Part shown: positions 17,565 to 26,054 of the stretch, in pieces
Position numbering within the stretch: position 1 is the stretch's first letter
Layout of the letters: every line of letters starts with the position of its first letter
Assembly (NCBI RefSeq): GCF_900177615.1
Contig: NZ_FXAP01000002.1
Coordinates: 248,001-312,000 of the forward strand
DNA length: 64,000 nucleotides
Direction: 5' to 3'
Origin: Plantibacter flavus
GTDB taxonomy: Bacteria; Actinomycetota; Actinomycetes; Actinomycetales; Microbacteriaceae
Made by a program: the position numbers and the translations under genes
Notes under the pieces: model-generated
Seen by the model: only the letters and a program-made list of their open reading frames with translations
The model's database searches: none
Told to the model about the DNA's origin: nothing

Positions 17565-20389
17565 CCGCGCACGTCGCGCGGATCGGCCGACTGCGGGCGG
17601 AGACCCGTGACGACAGCCCCGCGGTCGCGACGCCGACGCCTCGGTTGAGCTGGACCGTCGAGACCGCTGGCTCCGACTGGGTGCAGGCCTGGGCCGAGCT
17701 CCGGGACAGCAGTGGTGCCACGGCACGTGTCGAGGGCCGCGACTCCGTCCTCGTCTCCTGGCCGTTCTCACCACTCGGCCCAGACGAGGTGCGCACCGTC
17801 GAGGTCCGTGCCGCGTCGACCGCGGGTGAGGAGACGCCCTGGAGCGAGCCGATCGTCGTCGAGGCCGCGTTCCTCGCCGACGGAGCCTGGACCGCCCGCT
17901 TCATCGGTCTCGCGGCGCCCGAGCGTCCGGCGCAACCGATCCGGGTGCGCCGCACCTTCACCGTCGACCGGCCCGTCCGTCGCGCCCGGCTGTTCTGGAC
18001 CGCGCTCGGTGCCGCCGAACCGCAGCTCAACGGGGTTTCTGCCTCGGAGGACGTCCTCTCCCCCGGCTGGACCGCCTACGGCGACCGCCTCGTGCACGAG
18101 ACCGTCGACGTCACCGCGCTCGTCGAGCCGGGCGAGAACGTCCTCGCCGCGACCGTCGCCGGCGCCTGGCACACCGAGCGCTACGGGTTCTTCCAGTTCG
18201 CCGAGCGCATCTACGGCGACCAGCCACGCTTCGCCGCCCAGCTGCAGCTCGACCACCTCGACGGGACGACGGAGACGCTCGTCACCGATGCGAGCTGGTC
18301 GGCGGCCGACGGTGCCGAGCTCGTCGACAGCGGCATCTACGCCGGTGAGGCGATCGACACCACCCTGGCCGAACCCGGCTGGTCGACGACGGCGTACGAC
18401 GCGTCCGCCTGGGCCCCGGCCCTCGTCGACGACGCTGCGCACCCGGCGCCGGAGGCCCGCATCGCCGCGCCCGTCCGTCGCATCGAGGAGCGCGCGGTCG
18501 CGGAGGTGCTCACCTCGCCGTCCGGCGCGACCATCCTCGACTTCGGCCAGAACCTCGTCGGCCGCCTCCGGCTCACCGTCGCCGGCCCGCGGGGCACGAC
18601 GCTCACGCTCCGACACGCCGAGGTCCTCGACGAGGGCGAACTCGCCCTGCGTCCCCTCCGCAACGCCGCGGCCACCGACCACGTCACGCTCTCGGGCGAC
18701 GGCGAGCAGACGATCGAGCCCCGCTTCACCTTCCACGGCTTCCGCTACGCGCAGATCGACGGCTGGCCGGGCGCGTTCGACCCGGCGTCGGTCACCGCCG
18801 TCGTCCTCCACAGCGACCTCACGCGCACCGGTTGGTTCTCCTCCTCGCACGAGCTGCTCGACCGCCTCCACGAGAACGTCGTCTGGGGCATGCGCGGCAA
18901 CTTCCTGAGCATCCCGACCGACTGCCCGCAGCGCGACGAACGACTCGGCTGGACGGGTGACCTGCAGGTCTTCGCACCGACCGCGAGCTTCCTCTACGAC
19001 AGCTCCGCGTTCCTCGACTCCTGGCTGCGCGACCTCGCACTCGAGCAGGGACACCAGGACGGTGTCGTCCCCATGGTGGTCCCGGCCGCGCTGTCCGGAT
19101 TCGCCGGTGGCGGGCCGACCGCAGCCTGGGGCGACGCCGCGACCGTCGTGCCGTGGGTACTCCACGAGCGCTACGGCGACCTCGGGATCCTGCGCGAGCA
19201 GTACCCGTCGATGCGTTCCTGGGTGGAGGCCGTCCTCCGAGTGAGCACCGACGGTCTCTGGTCGAACACCTTCCAGCTCGGCGACTGGCTCGACCCGAGC
19301 GCGCCGCCGGACCAGCCGGCGAAGGCCAGGGTCGACTCGGACATCGTCGCGAGCGCCTATCACGCGCGATCCCTCCGGATCCTCGCCGACACCGCCGAGC
19401 TCCTCGGGGAGACGGCGGACGCCGAGCGGTACGGCGACCTGGCCGAGCGGAGTCGGGCGGCCTTCACCGCCGAGTACGTGACGCCCGCCGGCCGGATGAT
19501 GTCCGACGCGCCGACCGCCTACGCGCTCGCCCTGCGGTTCGACCTCGTCGTCGACCCCGCACTGCGACAGCGCCTCGCGGACCGCCTCGCCGACCTCGTC
19601 CGGGCCGACGGCTACCGCATCGGCACCGGTTTCGTGGGGACGCCGCTCATCACCGATGCGCTCGCCGACGGCGGGCACCTGCGCGCGGCCGGCCGCCTCA
19701 TGCTCCAGACCGAGAACCCCTCCTGGCTCTCGCCCGTCACCAAGGGCGCGACCACGATCTGGGAGCGCTGGGACAGCCTGCTCGAGGACGGCTCGGTCAA
19801 CCCGGGCGAGATGACCTCGTTCAACCACTACGCGCTCGGCGCCGTCGCCGACTGGCTGCACCGCACCGTGGCCGGCCTCGCTCCCGCGGCTCCCGGCTAC
19901 CGCGAGCTCCGGATCGCACCGCGGCCGATCGACGGGCTCGACCACGCCGAGGCCCGACACCTCACGCCCTACGGTGAAGCGTCGGTGGCGTGGCGGCGCG
20001 AAGGGTCGTCACTCCGGGTGTCGGCGGTCGTGCCGCCGAACACGACGGCGACGGTCGCGTTGCCGGGCGCCCCGGAGGAGACGGTCGGGTCCGGTCGCCA
20101 CGACTGGACGGTCGAGGTCTCCGATGCCGGCTCGAGTGCCGATGACGACATCACGCTCGGCCTCGACTCGCCGCTCTCCGAGATCATCGACCGACCGGCC
20201 GCGTACGACGCCCTCCTCAGCTCGGTGGGTGCCCACGATCAGGCCAAGGCCGACGACATCCGCCGCGGCACCCAGTGGAGTCGGGGTCGGACCGTCCGTC
20301 AGCTCCTCATGTTCACGCCGCCGTCGATGCTCGACGACGTGGACGCAGCGCTTGCTGCAGCCACTTCCGCATCAGGAGTTGCGCGATAA
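17561..20389 (+). CDS. Alpha-L-rhamnosidase, glycoside hydrolase family 78
   Basis: A 942-residue enzyme with the GH78 layout: N-terminal fibronectin-like and two beta domains (LFWTALGAAEPQLNGVSAS; ENVLAATVAGAWHTERYGFF), then the (alpha/alpha)6 catalytic barrel with the signature PTDCPQRDERLGWTGD at residues 452-467 holding catalytic acidic residues. NPGEMTSFNHYALGAVADWL carries another catalytic-site glutamate. It inverts anomeric configuration while removing terminal rhamnose. There is no signal peptide, so it would act inside the cell on imported rhamnosylated compounds. The last 80 or so residues (after WTVEVSDAG) go beyond the typical C-terminal domain and have no clear homologue by eye. 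ATG overlaps the GH3 stop. Confidence 0.93.
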   Translation: MTAHVARIGRLRAETRDDSPAVATPTPRLSWTVETAGSDWVQAWAELRDSSGATARVEGRDSVLVSWPFSPLGPDEVRTVEVRAASTAGEETPWSEPIVVEAAFLADGAWTARFIGLAAPERPAQPIRVRRTFTVDRPVRRARLFWTALGAAEPQLNGVSASEDVLSPGWTAYGDRLVHETVDVTALVEPGENVLAATVAGAWHTERYGFFQFAERIYGDQPRFAAQLQLDHLDGTTETLVTDASWSAADGAELVDSGIYAGEAIDTTLAEPGWSTTAYDASAWAPALVDDAAHPAPEARIAAPVRRIEERAVAEVLTSPSGATILDFGQNLVGRLRLTVAGPRGTTLTLRHAEVLDEGELALRPLRNAAATDHVTLSGDGEQTIEPRFTFHGFRYAQIDGWPGAFDPASVTAVVLHSDLTRTGWFSSSHELLDRLHENVVWGMRGNFLSIPTDCPQRDERLGWTGDLQVFAPTASFLYDSSAFLDSWLRDLALEQGHQDGVVPMVVPAALSGFAGGGPTAAWGDAATVVPWVLHERYGDLGILREQYPSMRSWVEAVLRVSTDGLWSNTFQLGDWLDPSAPPDQPAKARVDSDIVASAYHARSLRILADTAELLGETADAERYGDLAERSRAAFTAEYVTPAGRMMSDAPTAYALALRFDLVVDPALRQRLADRLADLVRADGYRIGTGFVGTPLITDALADGGHLRAAGRLMLQTENPSWLSPVTKGATTIWERWDSLLEDGSVNPGEMTSFNHYALGAVADWLHRTVAGLAPAAPGYRELRIAPRPIDGLDHAEARHLTPYGEASVAWRREGSSLRVSAVVPPNTTATVALPGAPEETVGSGRHDWTVEVSDAGSSADDDITLGLDSPLSEIIDRPAAYDALLSSVGAHDQAKADDIRRGTQWSRGRTVRQLLMFTPPSMLDDVDAALAAATSASGVAR

Positions 20390-20478
20390 CCCCCACCCGA
20401 CTGTTCCACGTGCAACACTCGCACCGCCCGCACCAGTAGCACCCGCCGCCGACCCGCTCGGCTGATCACAGGAGATCC

Positions 20479-22221
20479 ATGTTCGACCGCAGTTCCGCCT
20501 TCGGAGACGTCATCGAGAGTCCCGCGGGTCGCACCGTCCTCGAGCAGTTCCTGCCCGGCATCGCCGCATCGCCGATGGCCAAGCAGTTCCGCAGCATCCG
20601 TCTCGGGCAGCTGTCGGCGATCGTGCCGGAGCTGCAGGACGACGCGGCGAAGGATCGTCTCTGGGCGGCGCTCGCACAGGTCGACGACGGTCCCGACGCC
20701 CGCCCACCCTACGGCGCCGCGATCGAGCCCGCTCCCGACTACGAGGGAGAGGACGTCCCGCGCGGCTCGGCGCCCCTGACGGTCCCCGGCGACGTCCCGC
20801 AGTACGGCGTCGTGGAGATCCGGCTGGACGGCCCTTCGCACGGCAACCCGTTCGTCGATGTGGAACTCGGCGCGGCGTTCACGAACGGCGCGCGCGAGTT
20901 CACGGTCGGCGGGTTCTACGACGGCAACGGCCGGTACCTGGTGCGGCTGCTCGCCGAGGAGCAGGGCGAGTGGTCGTTCACCACGAGCTCGACCGCCCGC
21001 TCGCTCGACGGCGTCACCGGCATGTTCACCGTGTCGGCCGCGGCGACGGGCAGCCACGGACCGGTGCGCGTCGACGGCTTCCACTTCGCCCACGCGGACG
21101 GCACCCGTCATCGCCCGCTCGGCACGACCGCCTACGCCTGGACGCACCAGCCCGAGGATCTGCAGGAGGAGACCCTCCGTGCCCTCGAAGCCGCGCCGTT
21201 CACGAAGATCCGCATGTGCGTGTTCCCGAAGTCGTACCTCTACAACGCGAACGAGCCGGAGACGTTCCCCTTCGTCGGCTCGCTCGCCGACGGCTTCGAC
21301 CACGAGCGCTTCGACCCGAAGTACTGGGCGAACCTCGAGCGGCGCATCACCCAGCTCGGCGCGCTCGGCATCGAAGCGGACCTCATCCTCTTCCACGCCT
21401 ACGACCGCTGGGGCTTCGCTGACCTCGGTCCGGCCGTCGACGAACGGTACCTCCGCTACGCCGTCCGTCGGCTCGCCGCGTTCGCGAACGTGTGGTGGTC
21501 GATGGCGAACGAGTACGACCTGCTCTGGGCGAAGACGAACGACGACTGGGAGCGGCTCGCGGCGGTCGTCGGCGCGGAGGATCCGCACGGCCACCTCAAC
21601 TCCATCCACAACTGCCAGGGGTTCTACGATTACGCGAAGCCCTGGATCACGCACTGCAGCGTGCAGCGCGTCGACGTCTACCGGACCGCGGAGAACACCG
21701 ACGCGTGGCGCGAGCAGTGGGGCAAGCCGATCGTCATCGACGAGTGCGCCTACGAGGGCGACATCGACCAGGGCTGGGGCAACATCACCGGCGAGGAGAT
21801 GGTGCGACGGTTCTGGGAGGGGGCGATCCGCGGCGGCTACGTCGGCCACGGCGAGACCTACCTCAACGACCGGGAGGAGCTGTTCTGGTCGAAGGGCGGT
21901 CCGCTCATCGGTTCGAGTCCCGACCGCATCGCGTTCCTGGAGCGCATCTCGGCGGAGTCCCCGACGGGCGTCCTCGACCCGCTGCCCGGCGACTGGGACG
22001 TACCGTGGGGCGGGGTGGCCGGCCGCTACGTCATCGGCTACTTCGGCTTCAACCGGCCGCGGTTCCGCAACGTCTTCCTCCCTGAGGGCGAGTTCCACGT
22101 CGACGTGCTCGACACCTGGAACATGACGGTCGAGACCCTCCCCGGCACCCACACCGGCACGGTCCGGGTCGACCTGCCCGGTCGCCAGTTCATGGCGGTC
22201 CGCCTCCGCCTGGTGGAGTGA
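20479..22221 (+). CDS. Apiosidase-like glycoside hydrolase (DUF5060 / DUF4038 / DUF5605 layout)
   Basis: A 580-residue protein. An unusual leader of about 100 residues precedes an immunoglobulin-like DUF5060 domain (about 105-195, with VEIRLDGPSHGNPFVDVEL). Next comes a TIM-barrel of the apiosidase-like type (about 200-480) with candidate catalytic glutamates Glu345 in WWSMANEYDLLW and Glu422 in VIDECAYEGD. A C-terminal DUF5605-like beta domain ends the protein. Family relatives (GH140) release apiose from plant cell-wall rhamnogalacturonan II, and others remain uncharacterised. It follows the rhamnosidase gene, has a clear AGGAGA before the ATG, and fits a plant glycan locus. Substrate is inferred from family and context. 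Confidence 0.82.
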   Translation: MFDRSSAFGDVIESPAGRTVLEQFLPGIAASPMAKQFRSIRLGQLSAIVPELQDDAAKDRLWAALAQVDDGPDARPPYGAAIEPAPDYEGEDVPRGSAPLTVPGDVPQYGVVEIRLDGPSHGNPFVDVELGAAFTNGAREFTVGGFYDGNGRYLVRLLAEEQGEWSFTTSSTARSLDGVTGMFTVSAAATGSHGPVRVDGFHFAHADGTRHRPLGTTAYAWTHQPEDLQEETLRALEAAPFTKIRMCVFPKSYLYNANEPETFPFVGSLADGFDHERFDPKYWANLERRITQLGALGIEADLILFHAYDRWGFADLGPAVDERYLRYAVRRLAAFANVWWSMANEYDLLWAKTNDDWERLAAVVGAEDPHGHLNSIHNCQGFYDYAKPWITHCSVQRVDVYRTAENTDAWREQWGKPIVIDECAYEGDIDQGWGNITGEEMVRRFWEGAIRGGYVGHGETYLNDREELFWSKGGPLIGSSPDRIAFLERISAESPTGVLDPLPGDWDVPWGGVAGRYVIGYFGFNRPRFRNVFLPEGEFHVDVLDTWNMTVETLPGTHTGTVRVDLPGRQFMAVRLRLVE

Positions 22222-22720
22222 CCTCCACCGGTCACTGAGCCTGTCGAAGTGCCCCCGCTCGCTGGCCCTCCCGCACCGGTCACCGGGCCCACCCTTCCCC
22301 GGTCACTGGGCCCACCCTTCCCCGGCCACTGAGCCTGTCGAAGTGCCCCCGCTCGCCGGCCCACCCTCCCCGGTCACTGGGCCCACCCTCCCCCGGTCAC
22401 TGGGCTCACCCCTCCCCGGCCACTGAGCCTGTCGAAGTGCCCCCGCTCGCTGGCCCACCCTCCCCCGCTCGCCGGCCCGCCCTCCCCGGTCACTGGGCCC
22501 ACCCTCCCCCGGTCACTGGGCTCACCCCTCCCCGCCCACTGGGCTCACCCCTCCCCGGCCACCGAGCCTGTCGAAGTGCCCCCGCTCGTCGGCCCACCCT
22601 CCCCCGCTCGCCGGCCAACCCTTCCCCGGCCACTGGGCCCACCCTCCCCGGTCACTGGGCCCACCCTTCCCCGGTCACTGAGCCTGTCGAAGTGCCGAGC
22701 AACCCTCCCCGCCTCCCCGT
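22222..22720. repeat. Intergenic repeat block: many copies of CGGTCACTGGGC and CTGAGCCTGTCGAAGTG units
   Basis: About 500 bases without a gene. Units of roughly 20-23 bases such as CCGGTCACTGGGCCCACCC alternate with longer units holding CACTGAGCCTGTCGAAGTGC (first at about 22232, then near 22327, 22422, 22560 and 22676). The composition is strongly C-rich on this strand. All units are degenerate copies of the dispersed hairpin repeat seen elsewhere in the window. The array ends just before a good promoter. Confidence 0.7.
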
Positions 22721-22730
22721 CTCCACACCG

Positions 22731-22759
22731 TTGACACGTTTGTTCGGACCCTTTACAGT
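22731..22759 (+). promoter_or_regulatory. Sigma-70-like promoter TTGACA-17-TACAGT
   Basis: A perfect -35 TTGACA (22731-22736), a 17-base spacer and TACAGT (22754-22759). It is the best promoter match noticed in the window. Transcription would start near 22766, leaving a leader of about 58 bases before the ATG of the small protein at 22824, and would run on into the GH20 gene. Confidence 0.65.
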
Positions 22760-22823
22760 TATCGGGCATTGACGCAACCCCCGTTGCAATATGCGCAATC
22801 GCCCGACGACTGGAGAGCGGCCC

Positions 22824-23174
22824 ATGGATCACGGCACCGGCACCATCCTCCCGGGCGGCGTCCTCCGCGGCACCGCCCTCACCGCCCTGCTGCCCACCTG
22901 GGTGACCGGCGGTGGCGGCGACGCCGTCATCGATCGTCTCCGGGACGACGCCATCGTCGACGAACTCGAACGCGCCTTCGCCGAGCCGCCGGTCGACGAG
23001 CGGGTCGACTGGTCCGCCGTGCGCATCGCGCAGGTGTCGCACCCCGACCTCCGCGAGCTCGTCGGCCGCAGCATCGCCGAGCTCGCCGTCGAGGCCGGTC
23101 AGTCGCCGCTCACCGTCGTCTCGGATACGCTGATCGCCGACCGGCTCACCACCCTCGTCGACCGCCCGTCCTGA
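22824..23174 (+). CDS. Small acidic protein of unknown function
   Basis: A 116-residue protein, not recognised. It opens MDHGTGTILPGGVLRG and has a hydrophobic stretch TALTALLPTWVTGG, then an acidic, helix-rich body (VIDRLRDDAIVDELERAF, DLRELVGRSIAELAVEAG). There is no signal peptide and there are no cysteines. The ATG at 22824 has GGAGAG about 8 bases upstream; an in-frame ATG at 22791 is the alternative. It has its own strong promoter and lies upstream of the hexosaminidase gene, separated by an inverted repeat. Codon use fits a real gene. It could be a regulator or partner of the glycosidase, but nothing in the sequence shows that. Confidence 0.65.
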   Translation: MDHGTGTILPGGVLRGTALTALLPTWVTGGGGDAVIDRLRDDAIVDELERAFAEPPVDERVDWSAVRIAQVSHPDLRELVGRSIAELAVEAGQSPLTVVSDTLIADRLTTLVDRPS

Positions 23175-23190
23175 CCTCCACCATCCGGGA

Positions 23191-23260
23191 CCGTTCTCAG
23201 GAGTCCTCCGGCGTGTCACCGGGTTCCCGGCCAGCCGCACCGCAGATGTCATGAGAACGG
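23191..23260. repeat. Inverted repeat of the ACTCAGGAG/CGGCGTGTC family
   Basis: CCGTTCTCA (23191-23199) is inverted at 23252-23260. Inside lies TCAGGAGTCCTCCGGCGTGTCA, shared with the three copies at 49546-49863. It lies between the small protein and GH20 genes, where it may act as a partial terminator or mRNA hairpin. Confidence 0.5.
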
Positions 23261-23289
23261 CCCATCAGCACTCGAGGAGAGAACCACCG

Positions 23290-24921
23290 ATGCTTCCACT
23301 GCCCGTGTCCATCCAGCAGCACGACGGCGCCTTCACGCTGAGCGAGACGACCGGCCTCGGCGGTGACCGCCGCTTCACGGCCGCGACCCGCTGGTTGCGC
23401 GGGGTGCTGCAGACGTCGACCGGGTTCGACCTCGACGCACGGATCGACCTGCGGACCGACAGCATCGCGTTCATCCACGACGACACCGTCGCGGCCGGCG
23501 GCTACCGGCTCGTGGTCGACGCGGACGGCGCGCGCATCGTCGCCGCCGACGCCTCCGGCGCGTTCTCCGGCGCGGTGACCCTGACCCAGCTCCTCCCCCC
23601 GGCGGTCAACCGCCGTGCGCTCGTCCCCGGCGTCGACTGGGCCGTCCCGGCGACGACCATCGACGACGCCCCGCGCTTCGGCTGGCGAGGCGTCATGCTC
23701 GACGTGGCACGGCACTTCCTCCCCACGTCCGACGTGCTGCGGTTCATCGACCTCGCCGCGCGCCACAAGCTCAACGTCCTCCACTTCCACCTCACCGACG
23801 ACCAGGGCTGGCGCATCCAGATCGACGCGTTCCCGAAGCTGACCGAGGTCGGCGGGTGGCGGACCGAGAGCCAGCACGGCGCAGCGCGGCACGCTCCCGG
23901 CGACGGCCGCCCGCACGGCGGCTTCTACACGAAGGACGACCTGCGCGAGATCGTCGCCTACGCCGCTGAGCGGTCCATCACGGTCGTCCCCGAGATCGAC
24001 CTGCCCGGTCATGCGCGAGCGATCATCGCCGCGCACCCCGAGCTGGGCGTGCCGGATGTGGCGCAGGACGCGGACGAGCCGTCGGTGTGGACGCGGTGGG
24101 GCATCAATGAGGCGATCCTCGACATGGGCGAGGAGACGGTCGCGTTCTTCCGCACCGTGTTCGACGAGGTCATGGAGCTCTTCCCGTCGACCTTCATCGG
24201 CGTCGGTGGCGACGAGGCGAAGAAGACCCGCTGGGCGGCGAGCGCCCGAACGCAAGCCCTCATGGCCGAGCGCGGACTCGACACCGTCGAAGCGCTGCAG
24301 GCGTGGTTCATCCGCCAGCTCGAGGCGCACCTGTCCGCCGCCGGCCGACGCCTGTACGGCTGGGACGAGATCCTCGAGGGCGGCGGATTGCCGAAGGACG
24401 CGACCGTCGCCTCCTGGCGCGGCGAGTTCGGTGCGGTCGCCGCCGCACGCCAGGGGTACGACGTCATCGCCTGCCCGGACGACCGCGTCTACCTCGACTA
24501 CCGCGAGTCGGAGCTGCCGGGTGAGCCGATCCCGGTCGGGCCGCCGCTGACGGTCTCGGAGGTGTACACCTTCGAGCCGGTGCCGGCTGAGCTGACGGAG
24601 GCGCAGGCCGAGCACATCATCGGTGTGCAGGCGAACATCTGGACGGAGCACATGGACTCCGCCCGCGTCATCGACTACCAGGCGTACCCGCGACTGTGCG
24701 CCCTCGCCGAGGTCGCTTGGGTCGGCCGCGAGCGTGACCTCCCGGGCTTCGAGGCACGGCTGCAGCAGCACCTCGCCCGCCTCGACGCCCTCGGGGTCGA
24801 GTACCGCCGCGCTTCGGGACCGTTCCCGTGGCAGGAGCGTCCCGACGCTGAGGGTCGGCCGTCCACCCGCGAGCAGCGGGCCGCCCTCGTGGAGGAGCTC
24901 ACGAAGGACATCCGCGCCTGA
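23290..24921 (+). CDS. Beta-N-acetylhexosaminidase, glycoside hydrolase family 20
   Basis: A 543-residue enzyme with an N-terminal GH20b domain (about 1-125) and a catalytic barrel. The barrel shows RFGWRGVMLDVARHF, NVLHFHLTDDQGW and the catalytic pair Asp308-Glu309 in FIGVGGDEAKK; Glu309 is the acid and Asp308 orients the substrate acetamido group, as known for the family. WTEHMDSARVIDYQAYPRL closes the active site. It removes terminal GlcNAc or GalNAc from chitin fragments, N-glycans or peptidoglycan pieces. No signal peptide. The start is set at 23290 because GAGGAGAG lies just upstream; an in-frame ATG at 23251 sits inside a repeat arm. Confidence 0.93.
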   Translation: MLPLPVSIQQHDGAFTLSETTGLGGDRRFTAATRWLRGVLQTSTGFDLDARIDLRTDSIAFIHDDTVAAGGYRLVVDADGARIVAADASGAFSGAVTLTQLLPPAVNRRALVPGVDWAVPATTIDDAPRFGWRGVMLDVARHFLPTSDVLRFIDLAARHKLNVLHFHLTDDQGWRIQIDAFPKLTEVGGWRTESQHGAARHAPGDGRPHGGFYTKDDLREIVAYAAERSITVVPEIDLPGHARAIIAAHPELGVPDVAQDADEPSVWTRWGINEAILDMGEETVAFFRTVFDEVMELFPSTFIGVGGDEAKKTRWAASARTQALMAERGLDTVEALQAWFIRQLEAHLSAAGRRLYGWDEILEGGGLPKDATVASWRGEFGAVAAARQGYDVIACPDDRVYLDYRESELPGEPIPVGPPLTVSEVYTFEPVPAELTEAQAEHIIGVQANIWTEHMDSARVIDYQAYPRLCALAEVAWVGRERDLPGFEARLQQHLARLDALGVEYRRASGPFPWQERPDAEGRPSTREQRAALVEELTKDIRA

Positions 24922-25030
24922 CCCCGGCCGGCGGGCCAAGGGCTTGCCGCCGGTCACCGAGCCACACCCTGGCCCTGAGCCACCCACCGGGTCCCTGAGC
25001 CACCCACCGGTCCCTGAGCCACCCACCGGG

Positions 25031-25365
25031 TCCCTGAGCCTGTCGAAGGGCAGCCCCGCAAGCACCACACGCACTTCGACAAGCTCAGCGACCGAACGAG
25101 GCCCACGATCACGCGCACCGGTCCCTGAGCCTGTCGAAGGGCAGCCCCGCAAGCACCACACGCACTTCGACAAGCTCAGCGACCGAACGAGGCCCACGAT
25201 CACGCGCACCGGTCCCTGAGCCTGTCGAAGGGCAGCCCCGCAAGCACCACACGCACTTCGACAAGCTCAGCGACCGAACGAGGCCCACGATCACGCGCAC
25301 CGGTCCCTGAGCCTGTCGAAGGGCAGCCCGCAAGCACCACACGCACTTCGACAAGCTCAGCGACC
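25031..25365. repeat. Four tandem copies of a 91-base hairpin unit
   Basis: TCCCTGAGCCTGTCGAAGGG recurs at 25031, 25122, 25213 and 25304, exactly 91 bases apart. The first three units are nearly identical; the fourth has lost one C and diverges after GCTCAGCGACCG. Within each unit CTGAGCCTGTCGAAG and CTTCGACAAGCTCAG face each other, so each folds into a long imperfect hairpin. Shorter decayed units precede it at 24950-25030. It lies between the 3' ends of the GH20 gene and the convergent PPTase gene. Near-identity of units suggests recent duplication. Confidence 0.85.
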
Positions 25366-25379
25366 GGACCACGTCCGAC

Positions 25380-26054
25380 TCAGCCGACGCCCTCCCGGAC
25401 GGCCGGGACGATGACGACGCTGCAGAGGTGGGTGCCCACCACCGACCATCGTCCGGCGAAGGTGCGCGGCGCGGTCGGGCCGGCCGGCGCGACGACCCGC
25501 GCATCGAACGACCCACGATCCGGGTGGATCACCACCTCACACGCCGTGTAGTCGACCCATCGGCCGGTGTGCGGGTACCACGCCTTGAAGACGCTCTCCT
25601 TGACGCTCCACAACACGGCGCTCCACGCGACGGTCGGATGGCTCGCGGCGAGTCGCGCGAGCATGGACGCCTCACTCCCGCAGACGATCGTCGCCGCGAC
25701 GGCGGGACGGATGGGCCGGTGCACCTCGACGTCGATCCCGATGGCGCTCGCGACACCGACGTGACCGACGGCTGCGACCGTGAAACCGGTGCAGTGCGAG
25801 AGACTCCCGACGAAGCCGGTCGGCCAGACCGGTTGCCCGCCCTCCCCCGTCGGGATGTCCGCGGAGCGCTGGCCGAGCATCGCGAGCGCCGCCCTGGCAC
25901 AGTCGCGCGCCGAGCGGGATTCGGCGCTGCGACCAGCCGAGGTCGGACGGGCCCGGAACGGCCCGGGTGCGGTGCCGGCGGTTGCCGCGACGACGACACC
26001 CGGCGGCACCTGCATCCGGAGAGCGTCGACCACAGCGGCTGCGGATTCAGCCAC
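25380..26054 (-). CDS. 4'-phosphopantetheinyl transferase (EntD/Sfp superfamily)
   Basis: A 224-residue PPTase. It shows GSLSHCTGFTVAAVG, GIDVEVHRPI (Asp108 and Glu110, Mg2+ ligands) and WSVKESVFKAW (Lys152, Glu153), with the EntD-like subtype features. It transfers phosphopantetheine from coenzyme A to a serine of a carrier protein; the ACP of the PKS in the same operon (Ser1085) is the evident client. GTG at 26054 is chosen because it overlaps the nitroreductase stop by 8 bases; the first ATG, 13 codons later, is the alternative. It is last in the four-gene minus-strand operon. Confidence 0.9.
   Translation of the reverse strand: MAESAAAVVDALRMQVPPGVVVAATAGTAPGPFRARPTSAGRSAESRSARDCARAALAMLGQRSADIPTGEGGQPVWPTGFVGSLSHCTGFTVAAVGHVGVASAIGIDVEVHRPIRPAVAATIVCGSEASMLARLAASHPTVAWSAVLWSVKESVFKAWYPHTGRWVDYTACEVVIHPDRGSFDARVVAPAGPTAPRTFAGRWSVVGTHLCSVVIVPAVREGVG

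Noticed and set aside
14748-17774. Very long minus-strand open frame (about 1000 codons) opposite the GH3 gene
   Set aside because: Arg/Asp/Glu-rich, low-complexity translation with no domain; it is the antisense frame of high-GC coding DNA.
20398-20412. Palindrome-like TTCCACGTGCAAC before the apiosidase-like gene as a regulator site
   Set aside because: Only the CACGTG core is symmetric and no second copy was seen, so it is too weak to call.
22437-22772. Open frame of 111 codons in the repeat block
   Set aside because: Pro/Ser/Leu-rich translation of tandem DNA repeats, with no ribosome-binding site.
25031-25365. Possible CRISPR array
   Set aside because: Units are 91 bases, nearly identical over the full length with no unique spacers, and no cas gene is nearby.
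25109-25516. Open frame of 135 codons across the 91-base repeats
   Set aside because: The repeated peptide SLSLSKCVW comes from the DNA repeat and overlaps the PPTase gene out of frame.
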